This document shows positions 45,613 to 58,000 of a DNA stretch of 64,000 nt, one piece after another (the first letter of the stretch is position 1; every line of letters begins with the position of its first letter). The DNA lies in the NCBI RefSeq assembly GCF_001949145.1, contig NW_019091438.1, positions 104,885 through 168,884 of the forward strand, written 5' to 3'. The translations under genes were made by a program, and so were the position numbers. Source of the DNA: Acanthaster planci. Taxonomy: Eukaryota > Echinodermata > Asteroidea > Valvatida > Acanthasteridae. The notes under the pieces were generated by a model. It made no database searches, was not told where the DNA came from, and saw only the letters and a list, made by a program, of their open reading frames with translations.

Positions 45613-48600
45613 GGTTTGAGGATTCACAATGTGGCAGCTGGTTGGAAATCAAGAAACTGCAAGGGACAAACGTTTATGATGAAACTTGGTGAGTTGAATT
45701 ACCAGACCAGAGAAAAAGATGGACAGATTTTGTTAAAAACCAGTAAAGTGGGATCTAAGCATTGTCTGAAAAACTGGACTCTACAAATCGCTTTTTAACA
45801 TTTGGACATTTGTGGAGTCCTACACGTCGTTAGTGGGACAAGTAAGTGCATGTTATTCTGTACATGTCCCAATTAAACCAGCTGAAACTTTCAGCTGACG
45901 AAACATAGTCACAAGGTCCCTTGTTTCGCCACTTCAACCAACCAGACTTCACAGCAGTCAGCCAAAGATAGGAACCCGGCGCAGGCGATCATGGGTGTTA
46001 TTGTGAACACCAGGCCTGTCATCAACATGTGATGACACACCCTCGCATTCAATATCACACTGACACTGCTATTATTGCTGAACATAACTTATTATTGATA
46101 TGGGTACCAGCATTTACGAGTGATTTTGCAACACAGCAACTTTCATCAAGTGAAATAATTACAGCAAATTTATGAACAGTACATCCAAGCCCAGGCTGCA
46201 CACTGCACGACACACAATGTGCACAGGCCGTAGTAGGATATCGTAAGTGTGGCCAGGAGACTGGGTTGCAGGGATACGCCTTCAGCAAAGCAAGGCCAAG
46301 GCGACCATCATGGCATGGCGAGTCTCTCTGGGCCGTATCAGACGTGGGGCTACACGATCGCGTGATCTGGTGATCTCCAACTTCATTTCCCTTTTGGAAA
46401 CAATATCCCACAACAGCGAATTTGAGAGAAAATGCAGGTAAGTGACAGTAACATTACCAACCGATCAGGTGACAAGATTGTTTCCATACCTGGCTAGATG
46501 ACTTTGCTAATTCCACGTTGAAACGATGAACACCCAAAGGCCAGCCGACTATATTTCACACACCTCAGCTCCTCAGGTGAGGTGCGCTCTGCATCTGGTG
46601 CATGGAATGTAACGCGGTGAATGACAATGAAACACGTACACCCCACACGTTCCCGGAAACCGGAATGCATCCTCGTTCGAACGAGTAGAGTGTGCCATCA
46701 ACGGTGCGATCCCAATGCATATAAATATTACGACGTCAACTACACGTTAAGTTTAAAACCATTAACCTTTCGTTTACACGTCCATCAAGGCACATCTCAT
46801 CAGATAGCACTCATGGCGCAAGTCGCTTATTAAGGTGTCATTTCTATCTATAGAAATGATGCCAATAACACTGTCGTGTGTCGACTTGATTATGGAACAA
46901 TCAGGGGGCAACCAAGGTGTGGCATAACCGCCAGAAAGTGCACTAGGCCTATATTATGGCCTTGATCAAGACGTCACTCGGGATGTGGTCAATCATCAAA
47001 GGCCCCGGTTCGGTCTTAATTAAGCTTCATGCCCGACGCCTCCTCGATAATTAGGAGGAAATGGTCCATATGAAAAATTGGTAATTTTTTTTTGAAAAGC
47101 TTGTGTGGACTGGTTACTAGGCGCTCTGAAACAAAAATAAGTAAATAACACTGGGGAAAAAATGAAAAGTTAAGAATTACTAAAGTAAGCGCACCAATAC
47201 CATTGTAAAAATGTATGTCATGTAATATATCATCATCTTTTCAGCTTGCCTGCCAAAAATGAGACACTAAAAATAATCTCCAGCCTGACCCCCGCAAAAA
47301 TTCCTGGAGCCGATCCTGTGTTTAATTCAACCGTTTTATATATATACAGCTATCTTTAATCATTTCAAGATTTCAAACAGGGGGTATAGGCTGGGGGTAC
47401 ATACCGTTGCCCCCCGCAAGGTAGTTACACCACTGGTCATGTATCATGAAGCGTCTTAACCCCCCCCCCAAAAGGGGGGGTATGAAAACGTGGAAAAGAG
47501 TCCTCAGGGGTGGCCATGGCCATCTTCTCAACGGTGTTTTTACTGGGAGTATATACCAGGGAGAGGATATTTCAACCCCTCCCCTTCATAAGATGGATCC
47601 ATTTTTGCAGCAACGCATTACCGACACTGGCTGCTTGCGGGGGTGGATGAATGTGGCCGCAAAGGGCGACATCCATCTTAATATACCGATATGTTGCTGG
47701 CATGTACTACTAGATAATCTTGAGAGGCCGGAACAAATTTGGTTTCGAACCTAGGGGTGGGTTGACCGGGGGGACAGTAGAGCTGTGTGACATCTAAAGT
47801 TGACCCAGGGCCTCAACCCTTATAACTTAAATAACTTCCTCGAAAAAAGGGCAATTTTCATCACCTTTCCTCTTTTTTTTATTTCCTTTTTCCCTTATTG
47901 TTCTCGTTTTCCTTTTCAAGGACTACCCCCATTGTTTTTTTTTCTCCTAAAAATGCGCCCCCCCGCATCGATTACGTCACATCTAGGTAGCCTTGATAAA
48001 GGCGTCGGGCGATGATTTTGACAACCCCGGCCGTCAGGCCTGCTGTACGTGCGTGGCGGAAACACTGCATGTGTGTTGCGCAAAACCCCCGCTGCAGCAG
48101 GTTTGCTTTTGTACCATATATTGCAAAGTACGTCGGGCCGTTATGCTTATGCGAATGACATCCGATTCTCAGTGAAGCCGTTGCCATGCCCGCCCCACTC
48201 TCAGCTTGCTCACGTGCGTGCCTTCTCCCGGTCCTCATGATACGGACAGCTGACGTACGTGCGTACGTGGGGTTATGTACATGCACAATGTACATGTATA
48301 CGCAAATAAGTCTGAGGTGGTTCGGTTTCTATTACAGCAGTGGCAAAGCCTTCTTTAGTTGGTGTACAGGGATCTGTTGTGGTTCGCCGTTGTACCGTAC
48401 ATGTACATACAGCGGGGGCAGCTCGTTTGCCGTGGTTTGCGTGCGTACGGCCTGGATCTCTGCCGGAGTTTAACGGCTGCGTAAACCGCCTTGGACAAGG
48501 CTACATCTGTGCCACTTATCAAATTTCTGATGCCAACCGGTAGATTTGTTCGAGTCTTCGGAAGGCTCTTTGTTGCCAGATCTAAAACAACGAAGATTAA

Positions 48601-50907
48601 AGTCAATTCGATGACACATCCTTGCTTTAGTTTCTTCGAAAATGAAGTGTACATTATTTTACAATTGTTCTTAATTTACTGTTGTCATATCCCTGTCTTG
48701 AATACTGTTTTTCATTGGTCCAGAACGATCACATGGCAGGGCGACACAACCAAATGTCACATTCACATCAGCCGGCTATGTATGACATCATGCGCACGCA
48801 CACACCCGCACCCCAGTGGTGTTATGCAGGGACCGCCAATCGCCAAGTGAAAGATTCCTTTATCACCCTCAATTTCCCTCGGAGAAAAATAAACGTGAAA
48901 AACATCATCAAGATAGAGATATGACAAAACGGTTGTTAACTATTGTAATGTGGGATATAACGTTTTTGCACACCCTTGGGCACGCTAGCGCCCGAGTCCT
49001 TCCTCACTTGCTCCTCCATTTGAAAGGTGGATATGTGCAAGACCTATAATTCATACAAGCTGCTGCGATTCGTGTAAGTTTAGTGCCCCCTTGAACAAAA
49101 CTACCTCATTACCTGGTGTCCTCTCAGAATTTTCACCCAAGCTGAAATGGCTGCTTCTCACTTTGGCTGTTAGACTCCAATATCAAATCGATTTACATTA
49201 CTGGCAAGATTATGAGGAAATGTTACTCAAACTACTCTTTTGGATTTCAATCTCTGCGAAAAGCAACATTTCGTAACGTTTTGCTTTATGAATTGAACGA
49301 TAAAGAGACTGCCAGCATTACCTTACCAACAGTCTGGGATACATCCTGTGATTTTCCGAGGGAAGATGGCTTCGTTGACAGTCATGGGAGGAGACCAGTC
49401 TTCAGGCCTTGTGTGTAAACTACCCCTATTAAAAATGTCGGGCATTAATTTCCTTTGAAAAACCAACAACGAAAGATCATCTGATTCCGGCTTTTATTCA
49501 AACCTGGTTACCCCGGGGCGTTGTGTGAAACAATTTCGCACGCGCAGTGTAGCAATTTTCTTACACAGGGGTCTAGATTTTAAAGGATACTTAACATGAC
49601 AAACGTATTTTGTGCAACCCTCCATCCGGTATGGTTCGTATTTGACTTTGTCACAAAGGCGGACGCGCTACGATTTGAAAGCTGTCATAGAGTACCGAAG
49701 TGAATACGTCATGCGCACAATTAGTGTGTAAAAGGCATTAGTGCGAGAATAATCAGTGCGTGAACCAACACGCACGCGTACTCCATTCGTTTGCACTGCA
49801 CTTTCTGGTTCACATTGACGTCACACTTCGTTACTCTATTGGACAATCGCTGAAGTTGCCCGTTTAACTTCAGGTTCCATGCATGATTCCATGTAAACGG
49901 CGATCAATGCATGTAACCCTATGTGCAGTGCACTTGTGCAGTGGGCGTGGTTTAAACTGGTGTGACGTCACACTTACAAACCGGATTCCTCTTCAGTTTA
50001 AGAAAACCCACCTGGCATCTATGTGTTGTTACCCTCATTATGTTACGAGTACACTCTTTTATGAGTAGTTCCAATTTACGTATACCTTTACTGACCAATG
50101 AGGGCGCTGTTGCTGTGATGCCATAAGGCATTGTTCACTTTGGGAAGTTTCTGCTCAAATTGTGAAATCAGTCAAAATGTTTCTGAGAAAACTCAGTTCA
50201 ATGGTCCACTTCCGTGAACTAAAATAGCAAGGGTATCAGATTAAATGGGACACATTTAAAAGAACTGCGTTAAATCATTACAATAATTCAGCCGCCATTT
50301 AAGGGATATTCTGAAGTCGCTCGGCAATGATGAAACAAAACATACATATGGTGTGGAGTAATTTTTTAAAAACCGGGCGGAATAATCTGAGATGAAACTT
50401 AAACCTTAAACCCGAGTTGCACGCCGAGGTCACCCACTGTGGAGACTTAAACCATTCTGTCAGATGAGCCGAAATGGTTTACAGTCACATTCCTCAAACA
50501 GTCGTAAACAGCCCACCAGTATGGTCAGGGGAGTTGAAAACGAAATCTGTTTTATTTAATAAAAAAATCGTTCGACAGTCCCGAATTAGTACAAACAATC
50601 CATTGGCAACATTCATGGTCACTGGGCCATCAAGCCAACTTCAGACGCAAAAAGGCAGAAAATGTTGAATGAGTGACTCAGCAGCATCCACGCCGATCAA
50701 ATTGAATGAGCGCGCATTGGCTGAATTGGGGCCTTGGATGTACGCGTAGAGTGGACTGCGCGATTTAACCGCACATAGGCCTACGAACATTTCCCAATTC
50801 CATGATTCCGTGCACGGCTGGAATTAATGCCCAAATCATCTCTTTGCACACAGGGTAAACAATGGGAATGAAGCACAAAATACATGAACTATGGGCTGCT
50901 TCATTTT

Positions 50908-51624
50908 CACTGTAATTTTTTTTTTTTTTACAGTACTTTACTATGGCAGCACGGGCGCCAGTAGTATACTGTTAATGATTTATAGTAATTTTTTACGGTA
51001 AATCGCCGTCATTTATTAGACAGTAATATACCGTAAAAACTACAGTAACTTATCTCAATTTCATGTAGAACATTAGATACAGCAAGTTATCATTTTCACT
51101 AATTACGGGTTCAGTCTACATGTGTATTTAGTATAAATTTTGTTGATTGTCTAGAGCTAGGTCTAGGTCTTTGCTCCATTGGAAATGCGTGGAGACGCGT
51201 AGACAATAGACCTAGCCGTAGCTGTGAATGCCCGTTTCGGACACGGCCTTGACGTGCACTGACTTGGTATATATATGTGCATTTGGCTCCCAAGTGTAAT
51301 CGTGGTTGGAACATGAAAAAGTAAGATTTTTCATTGTCCACGTTCGATTTATGTTTTGGGCAATTGTTCTCATTTATGTGTAAAACTACATCCAAAAAGC
51401 ACAAACAGTTTGTCAGACTAATGTCAAATTGAGGTCAAAGCTTATACCCGTAAAACATTACTGTTAAATGATACAGCATTGTACATGGACTGCATTCACA
51501 AAAGCACAGTAAATACGTGTAACAATTACATGTTCGTTTGTTTACAGTAAACTTTGTTCACAGTCGATAAATGTTGCAAAAATACAGTACAAAACTGCTC
51601 ATTTATCTGCATTATTTTACAGTG
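50908..51624. repeat. AT-rich segment bounded by CACTGTAA / TTACAGTG
   Basis: It begins CACTGTAATTTTTT and ends TTATTTTACAGTG, with many internal ACAGTA, TACGGTAAA and TACCGTAAA motifs. This resembles a decayed foldback element. The flanks do not show a target duplication, so the call is tentative. Confidence 0.35.
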
Positions 51625-51917
51625 TTGGCAGTATCCAGGTACAAAGATTCTTCTCTTTGGATGGAGCCAGATTAACGTTTGGGGTTCATCGTGTTTAAGA
51701 AAGGATTTGGACAGACAATTTGTCTGACCGAGAAAGAAGTCACTTTGCGCTGTTAACGGCGTCTTGCTTCATAAGGTTTCCCAGCTCTTTATTTGTCGCT
51801 CATTTTTTTCATGGAAGTAGCCCAGATCTAATTTTAAGTGTGACCAAACATTCGGATCACCTTGAGCACTTGACGTCATCATAATCATTATAGACTGCGG
51901 CTGCGCACGAATATAGG

Positions 51918-52124
51918 CAGCGGCGTAGCCACGGGGAGGGGCTTGGGGGCATGTGCCCCGGTGCCCCTCTGGTCCTCCCGCCACTAAGAAAAATAGATGA
52001 ATGGATATTGAACAAGGCTAGCAAAAGCTAGCCCCCAAAAAACCACACCACTGAAAGCTGGTTCCCCCCAAAAGATGCCGGTGCCCCCTTGTGCCCCCTA
52101 GTAAAACCCTAGCTACGCCACTGC
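51918..52124. mobile_element. hAT-like MITE (207 bp)
   Basis: Ends CAGCGGCGTAGCCACGG and CCTAGCTACGCCACTG form terminal inverted repeats of the CAGTGGCGTAGC type. Flanks CGAATATAGG (left) and CGAATAGG (right) look like an 8-bp target duplication with a 2-base slip. The interior is rich in GTGCCCC repeats and is non-coding. A similar right end, CCCCACGCTACGCCATG, is at about 54184. Confidence 0.7.
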
Positions 52125-53808
52125 GAATAGGTCATAATTTATCAACAACTAGCTCTTCATTCTCTCGTAGAACCGAAGGCACAGAGCTACAACGTACGAG
52201 ATTCAGACACGGCGAACCTGTCATCTAGTGAGCTTACCACTGCACTTTGGGCGTAAAATCCGTGCCAGATAAAAGTGTAATTTCTGCTTTTTGGAGCTCA
52301 CCCCGGTCCAAGGGTATATTGGGATATGCATGGATCTCTGCAGTGACTGCAGCTGTATTCGTTTGCAAATACCGTCCTTAAGCCCCCCCCCCGACTTGAT
52401 GTGAGACCAGGCATAGCCTAGGACCAGCCCAGTAGGAATGTAGCAAAACACGCCTGCACCTTTCATTGCTTTAACCGTAAAATGAAAGCAACGAGACAAA
52501 ACAGGCAATAAAGGAATCCAAACAATAAAAAACTTTCCTCCATTTTAAAGATTCCCAAGACAGGCTTCGAAGGCGGATTAAAAGACTTAGATGTATTCAG
52601 ATCGTAAGCGGGTTATCTAGTGCAGATGGTCAACATTGAAACTACACCACATTGTGGCTAGATGGAAGGATACTTCACTGAACGAGGATTAAAGCTCAGC
52701 TAGATCTCCAAAGTGATTCATTTGCAGGAAAAGAATACCATTTATTTTCTATTTTCCCATTTATGCTTTCGGCATCCAGAATCCATTCTGTATTAACCTG
52801 CAATCAGACAGGTCACTTTGGTGTTTTGTTATTTGGCCAACAAGGTGAACTTTTTATTGAAGGGCAGCCATTGGATTTGCGCGTCATTTTCCAGCTGGGG
52901 ACCCTATTATCACCCCCTTAGAAAGGCCTTGAAAGATTATATATTAAAAATTGCAACTTTCTGCCACCCCAAAAATGTTTTTAACTCACCGACAATTGAT
53001 ATTGAATCTGCCCAGCTAATTTGGTCGTACTTAGTAATTTATTTTGTTATTTTTAATCAATTTTTTGACTTAATGACAAACACTGACCGTAACGCGCTGA
53101 GTCCGTGATTTGGGAGCCACGGTCGATTAAGCGTCCCTTAAAGCTGAACCGAACTGTGGTAGCTAAAATCGATGCGTGTGCATCACTCGTGGCTAAACAC
53201 GGAGGCTCGAAACAAAGCAGTTAATTAATAGATTTTTTTAGTTACAGGCTTGAAGCAAACATATGAGTCACATGAATTAATGAGCACGACGGTACAGCAG
53301 ACAACTTGAGACGTGAGGAATTGAGCAATTTCAGCGCTAAAGGGAGAGGCAGGTGATGCAAAATATAGGGGCAGTGTTGGAACATGAGAGCGGAATTCTT
53401 AAATGACGGATGGTGTTTTAATCGATATCAGAAGGTCTGTCGCACTTTTATTTCTAATTTCCAAGAGGCACTCATAAAATCGAGAACCAAGGCAGGGAAC
53501 ATGATTTTAAATGATTGGATCAGGCTGGGGAAGAAAATTGCTTCGGATTTTTCGGACAAAGTGCGGTTCGAAGCCTAAGATTAAGTGAAACTTATGCGCT
53601 AATATAATATGTAAATTCCTTAAAACAGAAAGGAACGACACTGCATTGTGATAGGACGTAGGGTTCAGAGGCGCAGGAAGACCCAATAGACGCTAGCGGA
53701 CCGGGTGGTGATCCAGTTGCGTATCCCCCTCGGGGGAAATTTCAGAGGGGGCCGGCCCGGGAACAGAAATTATTATTTCAAAGATGGATTTGCGCCGGAG
53801 AAATGTAA

Positions 53809-54004
53809 ATTTTAACACTGTATTCTCAGTGTATGCTCCGACGGGGCATGAAAAAACCACAAGCGTACTCGGGTGGGACTCGAACCCACGATTTCCTGCT
53901 TATTGACGTCTTAACCACTCGACTACCGAGCTTGCCGGCGACAGCGGGCTGGTCGAATCAGACGTGGCAGCTGGTACCGCGAACTGAGAATACAGTGTTA
54001 AAAT
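53809..54004 (-). mobile_element. TIR-bounded element with a tRNA-like core
   Basis: A perfect 22-bp terminal inverted repeat (left ATTTTAACACTGTATTCTCA + GT; right its exact complement) encloses 196 bp. On the minus strand the middle (about 53935-53869) has an A-box TAGTCGAGTGG, a B-box GGTTCGAGTCC, a T-arm GTGGG/CCCAC and a partly paired acceptor stem CTCGG/CCGAG. The anticodon arm does not pair, so it is not a functional tRNA. It combines DNA-transposon ends with a pol III-type promoter. Confidence 0.75.
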
Positions 54005-54411
54005 ACACGTTGGACAGGGCAAAATCCAAAATGAACACACATGATATCACAATCATTTCAAGGGAGCAACAAAAGCAAATGAAGTGCGCCTTGCACATAG
54101 GTTGCACGCTCCGGGATTTTAAATGGGGGGGGTGCACCCAGAGACCACCGACTGCCTCAAGAAGAGGCAGGTGCCCCCGGCCTCCCCACGCTACGCCATG
54201 AGTGCAGCCGCCCCTATCGTTCTCTCTCTATCTCATCTTTTTTTGGTTGTTTCTGTTGACATTTAGGCCTACTTTTCCGGTTCTAATTAATTTCATGATA
54301 GAAATCACCCCGATGAACTCTTGAGTTGGGAAAATTTGTCTACCTCTCTTAATGAACAAACGATGCCGGTTTATTGAGGACGCTGGAAAGCCATTACGTT
54401 TCTTCGAACGT

Positions 54412-54731
54412 TCAACTCATGTACTGCTTCGTGATCATGTACTCGCTACAACCACATTCAGTGTTTGTTGCTACCCACTGGTCGATTACGCGACGCGTGC
54501 TACCATTGGAGGATGATAAGAGCACACCATCACAGCCCTCAAGGAGCCCGACTAAGGTTTTCCTTGTGGAGTCCAATGGCCCAAGCCTCTCTGCCCACAT
54601 CTTTTGTTGTTCCTCACTTAGCGATTCGGGGCGATAGTAAACAAAGTTCACTCCTTTTAGAGGTGCAGGCCGAGTCGCTGTGGCCGTTACAGCACAGCTC
54701 ATGAATAATTCATGTAGAATGGGCAAATCAA
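54412..54731 (-). other. Unexplained open frame, possible exon
   Basis: An open frame on the minus strand reads with protein-like composition, for example FVYYRPESLSEEQQKMWAER followed by LGPLDSTRKTLVGLLEGCDG. The longer frame reaches 54876 but has no ATG there, only a GTG after a stop. A plausible acceptor CCCGCAG precedes 54731, and a GTAGCA donor is available further on. I do not recognise a family. It could be an exon of an unrecognised gene, a transposon relic or chance. Confidence 0.2.
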
Positions 54732-55005
54732 CTGCGGGTTTACCGTTAGATGAGTTGGGTAAACGAGAAGATGAATAACAACAGGCATCTTTCGATATGA
54801 GCAACTGCCTTTCATGTAACGGTATGCCGTGCCAACCATACCGGACGTTCGCGAACACTACTGAATGTGCATACACTTACACTACATCCCGCCATAATCT
54901 CACTTTGGAAGAAAAAAAATTGACACCAAGACCGTTTCTTGACGTTTCTCCGGAGTAAGCGAAGGCAGTCGAAGTTGGCTCTACCGGGAAGCGGTGTCCC
55001 GCGGC

Positions 55006-58000
55006 ATGGCCGGCCGGGCTACAGTCCGGGCACTTAGTGCGCTGGTTGTGCTGATGACATTGATAGCTGTCGAGTGGATAATAGGTGGGTAGAAGAACCA
55101 GAATGTTTATCCTTCTTGACTGGAGATCGGCCCAAGTGGACATCTAATTGCTGTATTTGGAGGAATATTCTTGAAAAGTGTCATATTAACTGCTTAGGAG
55201 CTGAACAGCAGTGAGGATTTTTCTTTGGGGTGTCCCAAGGTGTAAAGAAAATGTTTAAAGTATTTTCGCATGCAGATGTCTTTTTAGTTCACAACACTAA
55301 AATAATCTATAGGGTGCTCTTTAAACAAGTGTATTGTGACGCTGACTTTCTGTGACTTAAGAGATCAGCATGTCACTGCAGTTGTACGTCTATTTTTGTA
55401 GAGACTTTTGAGGCTGATTGTACTTGAGTCCAATGCAACTTATGTCTGTGTTTTAGTTTAAAAATTACGTTTATTCAGAATGGGGGATTCATTTATCTCC
55501 ATAATCTTTTCTCATATTGACCAGTCCGCTCAACGATCGACCAGTCAATTCCAACTATCGATTTTGGGCGCATTGATATGGCATTATGGATTTGCATAAA
55601 GGGGAAATGGTTACTTGGGACATATTACGCATCAAAGGGAAAACCAGAGGGAATTCTAAACAAAATGATAACTTTTAAGATTATTTTTCAGTCAAACCTG
55701 ATCTTGCAATTTAAATCTTCCTTTTTAAAGGGAATTGAAATATTTACAATCGCTACGTCTGTCGTTTTGTATCAAAATGGAGTTCGCAAAGTAGATTTTA
55801 TCACGTAGACATCACAGACGAAGAAAAATTAAGATTCCAGAATGCAACAGACCATTCCCAGGCCTTTCGCTATGTTCTTCAAAAGATTTTGGGCCCACTT
55901 TCTCGAGATACTTGGGATGAAGTCAGATTCTGGCAAAAAGTGAACTTTATGAAAGGTTTTAGTCTTCGGGCTTTTTGGGTTTTCCTGTCAGGTTGTGAGG
56001 GTTCGAATTCCGCTCAGCAGCTTTTCGAGGACAAGATGAGGGGCTATGACCCCTTGATACGACCCGTGGACAACAACTCCGATGTTGTCAACGTCTCTAT
56101 CTCACTCGCCCTCTCTCAGCTTATCGACATAGTGAGTTTTTGCAGCCGTACAGTCTAACGGGAGAAAAATCCTAACTTTATTTCCTTTCAGATGTGCATA
56201 TCATTGGCATATCATTTGCGACAGATCCAAACAGTAAATAGCTCTTATCAAATGTCTGAAGTTACCGAAAAGGTTGAGCGACTTTAAAGTAATTGAAAGT
56301 AATTTTTTGTTCAGGCGTAGCATAAAAAGTAGTCGTTCCTGCTCGTCAAAATTCCACATGGTAGCTGCGACCTATCGGCCTGATCTTGACCCACCAAACA
56401 AAAGTTCAGTTTTTCATTCTTGCTCTGTCCTATCTAGGACGAGAAGAACCAGGTCATGATTACAAGTCTGTGGCTGAAGCAACAGTGGAAGGATAGCAAG
56501 CTCGACTGGGACCCAGCCGACTACGATGGCCTGGAACAACTGCAAGTCCCCATCGAGCGGCTTTGGAGCCCAGACATTTTGCTCTACAACACGTAAGTGG
56601 TCTTGCTGTCAATCACTGACACTACAGAGACCACTGAAGCAAGTTGAAAATTGGTTCCTGAGGCAGTGACGACACAAAAAGCCACATTTAAATAGCGGTG
56701 TCATTTTAAATGTTGGAAAATCTGAAGGACTACTCGTGTTCTGAAACATGGTTTGATGACTTTTAAGGTATATCCATTATCTGTGACCATATTCAAAGTT
56801 TGTTTTACGTCCCCATTCTGTTGATGTTGCCAACATGTACTTTGTATCACGCAGAGCTAACGGAGACTTTGCTGCCGGATTAGGCAACTGGGCGACGGTC
56901 AAGTACGACGGTACCGTCTACTGGAACCCTCCCGTCATCTTCAGGAGTTCTTGCCTGATCGACATCTCCTACTTCCCCTTCGACGAACAACGCTGCAAGA
57001 TGAAGTTCGGCACCTGGACTTACGATGGCTCCGTGGTGGATCTCAACCCACTGACCCAGCGGGTGGAGCGGGAAAACTACCGGGCCAACGGGGAGTGGGA
57101 CATCGTGGAATCTCCAGTGGCAAAACATGCCATCAAGTACCCGTGCTGCGAGGAGATCTTCATCGACGTGACTTACACCTTCGTCCTGCACCGCAATCCA
57201 CTCTTCTACATCATCACCCTGGTGCTGCCGTGTATCCTCATCGCTCTGCTGACGGTTCTTGTGTTCTACCTGCCCTCGGCCGCCCAGGAGAAAGTTACGC
57301 TGTCCATTTCGGTCCTCATCGCTCTGATCGTGTTCCTCCTCCTCATCCCGTCCATCGTCCCGCCCACCTCCACCACGGTGCCTCTCATCGCCCGCTACAT
57401 GCTCTTCACCATGGCCATTGTGTCCATCTCGATCTTCGCTACGGTCTGGACCATCAACCTCCACTTCCGGAACTCCAACACCCATACCATGGGCAAGTGG
57501 ACCAAGAAGGTCTTCCTGAATGTCCTGCCGAGGCTGCTGTTGATTGAGCGGCCGGGTGCGTCCCATGCGCGCAAGGAGCGGGCGAGGCAGAAGCAGATGG
57601 AGCGCGCTCTCATCCGCAGCAACGTGACTTCGTCCTTTGTCTACTCACCGGTAGACGCCGCTGCCGCGGGCGGGCGTGGCCGAAAGGAACCCGGGGGCTA
57701 CTCCAAGATGGTCATGTCTGGGTCCACCTTGTCTCCCTCCCTTCGAGAGGAGATCGAGTACCGTGAGAGGAGTGGCACACTGAGAAGATACGAAGAATAC
57801 GAGCCAGTGAAAAGGGAATGGGACGATCTTCTAGAAAATCTGCAATACATTCAAGAAAACCTGAAGCACGCTGACGAAGTGGAGGATGTGAGTTGAAACC
57901 AGTTACACCTTAATATAATATTACAGAGACTTATCTCTCATTTACGGTTTTTAGAAAAATCAACCTTTTTGTTTTGATACCTCTCGATATCACTCTTAAT

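Larger units (their letters stand above)
45613..55005. other. Divergent intergenic region between nucleoredoxin and receptor genes
   Basis: 9.4 kb with no exon supported by family motifs. It holds homopolymer G/C stretches near 47460 and 47960, a lone TIR-like end GGTAGTTACACCACTG near 47421, a CACTGTAA/TTACAGTG-bounded AT-rich segment (50908-51624), a hAT-like MITE (51918) and a TIR-bounded tRNA-like element (53809). The promoters of both neighbouring genes must lie at its edges. Confidence 0.55.

Noticed and set aside
45613-45627. Extended start for the nucleoredoxin gene
   Set aside because: The upstream in-frame codon is GTG, not ATG; the ATG at 45612 has a strong context.
47446-47754. 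102-codon plus-strand open frame
   Set aside because: No motif or splice context; the surrounding sequence has homopolymer C/G runs and looks like decayed repeat DNA.
53869-53935. Functional tRNA gene
   Set aside because: A and B boxes and T-arm are good, but the anticodon arm does not pair and the unit is enclosed by transposon-like inverted repeats.
56880-57566. 228-codon minus-strand open frame
   Set aside because: Antisense to the large receptor exon containing the Cys-loop and M1-M3.
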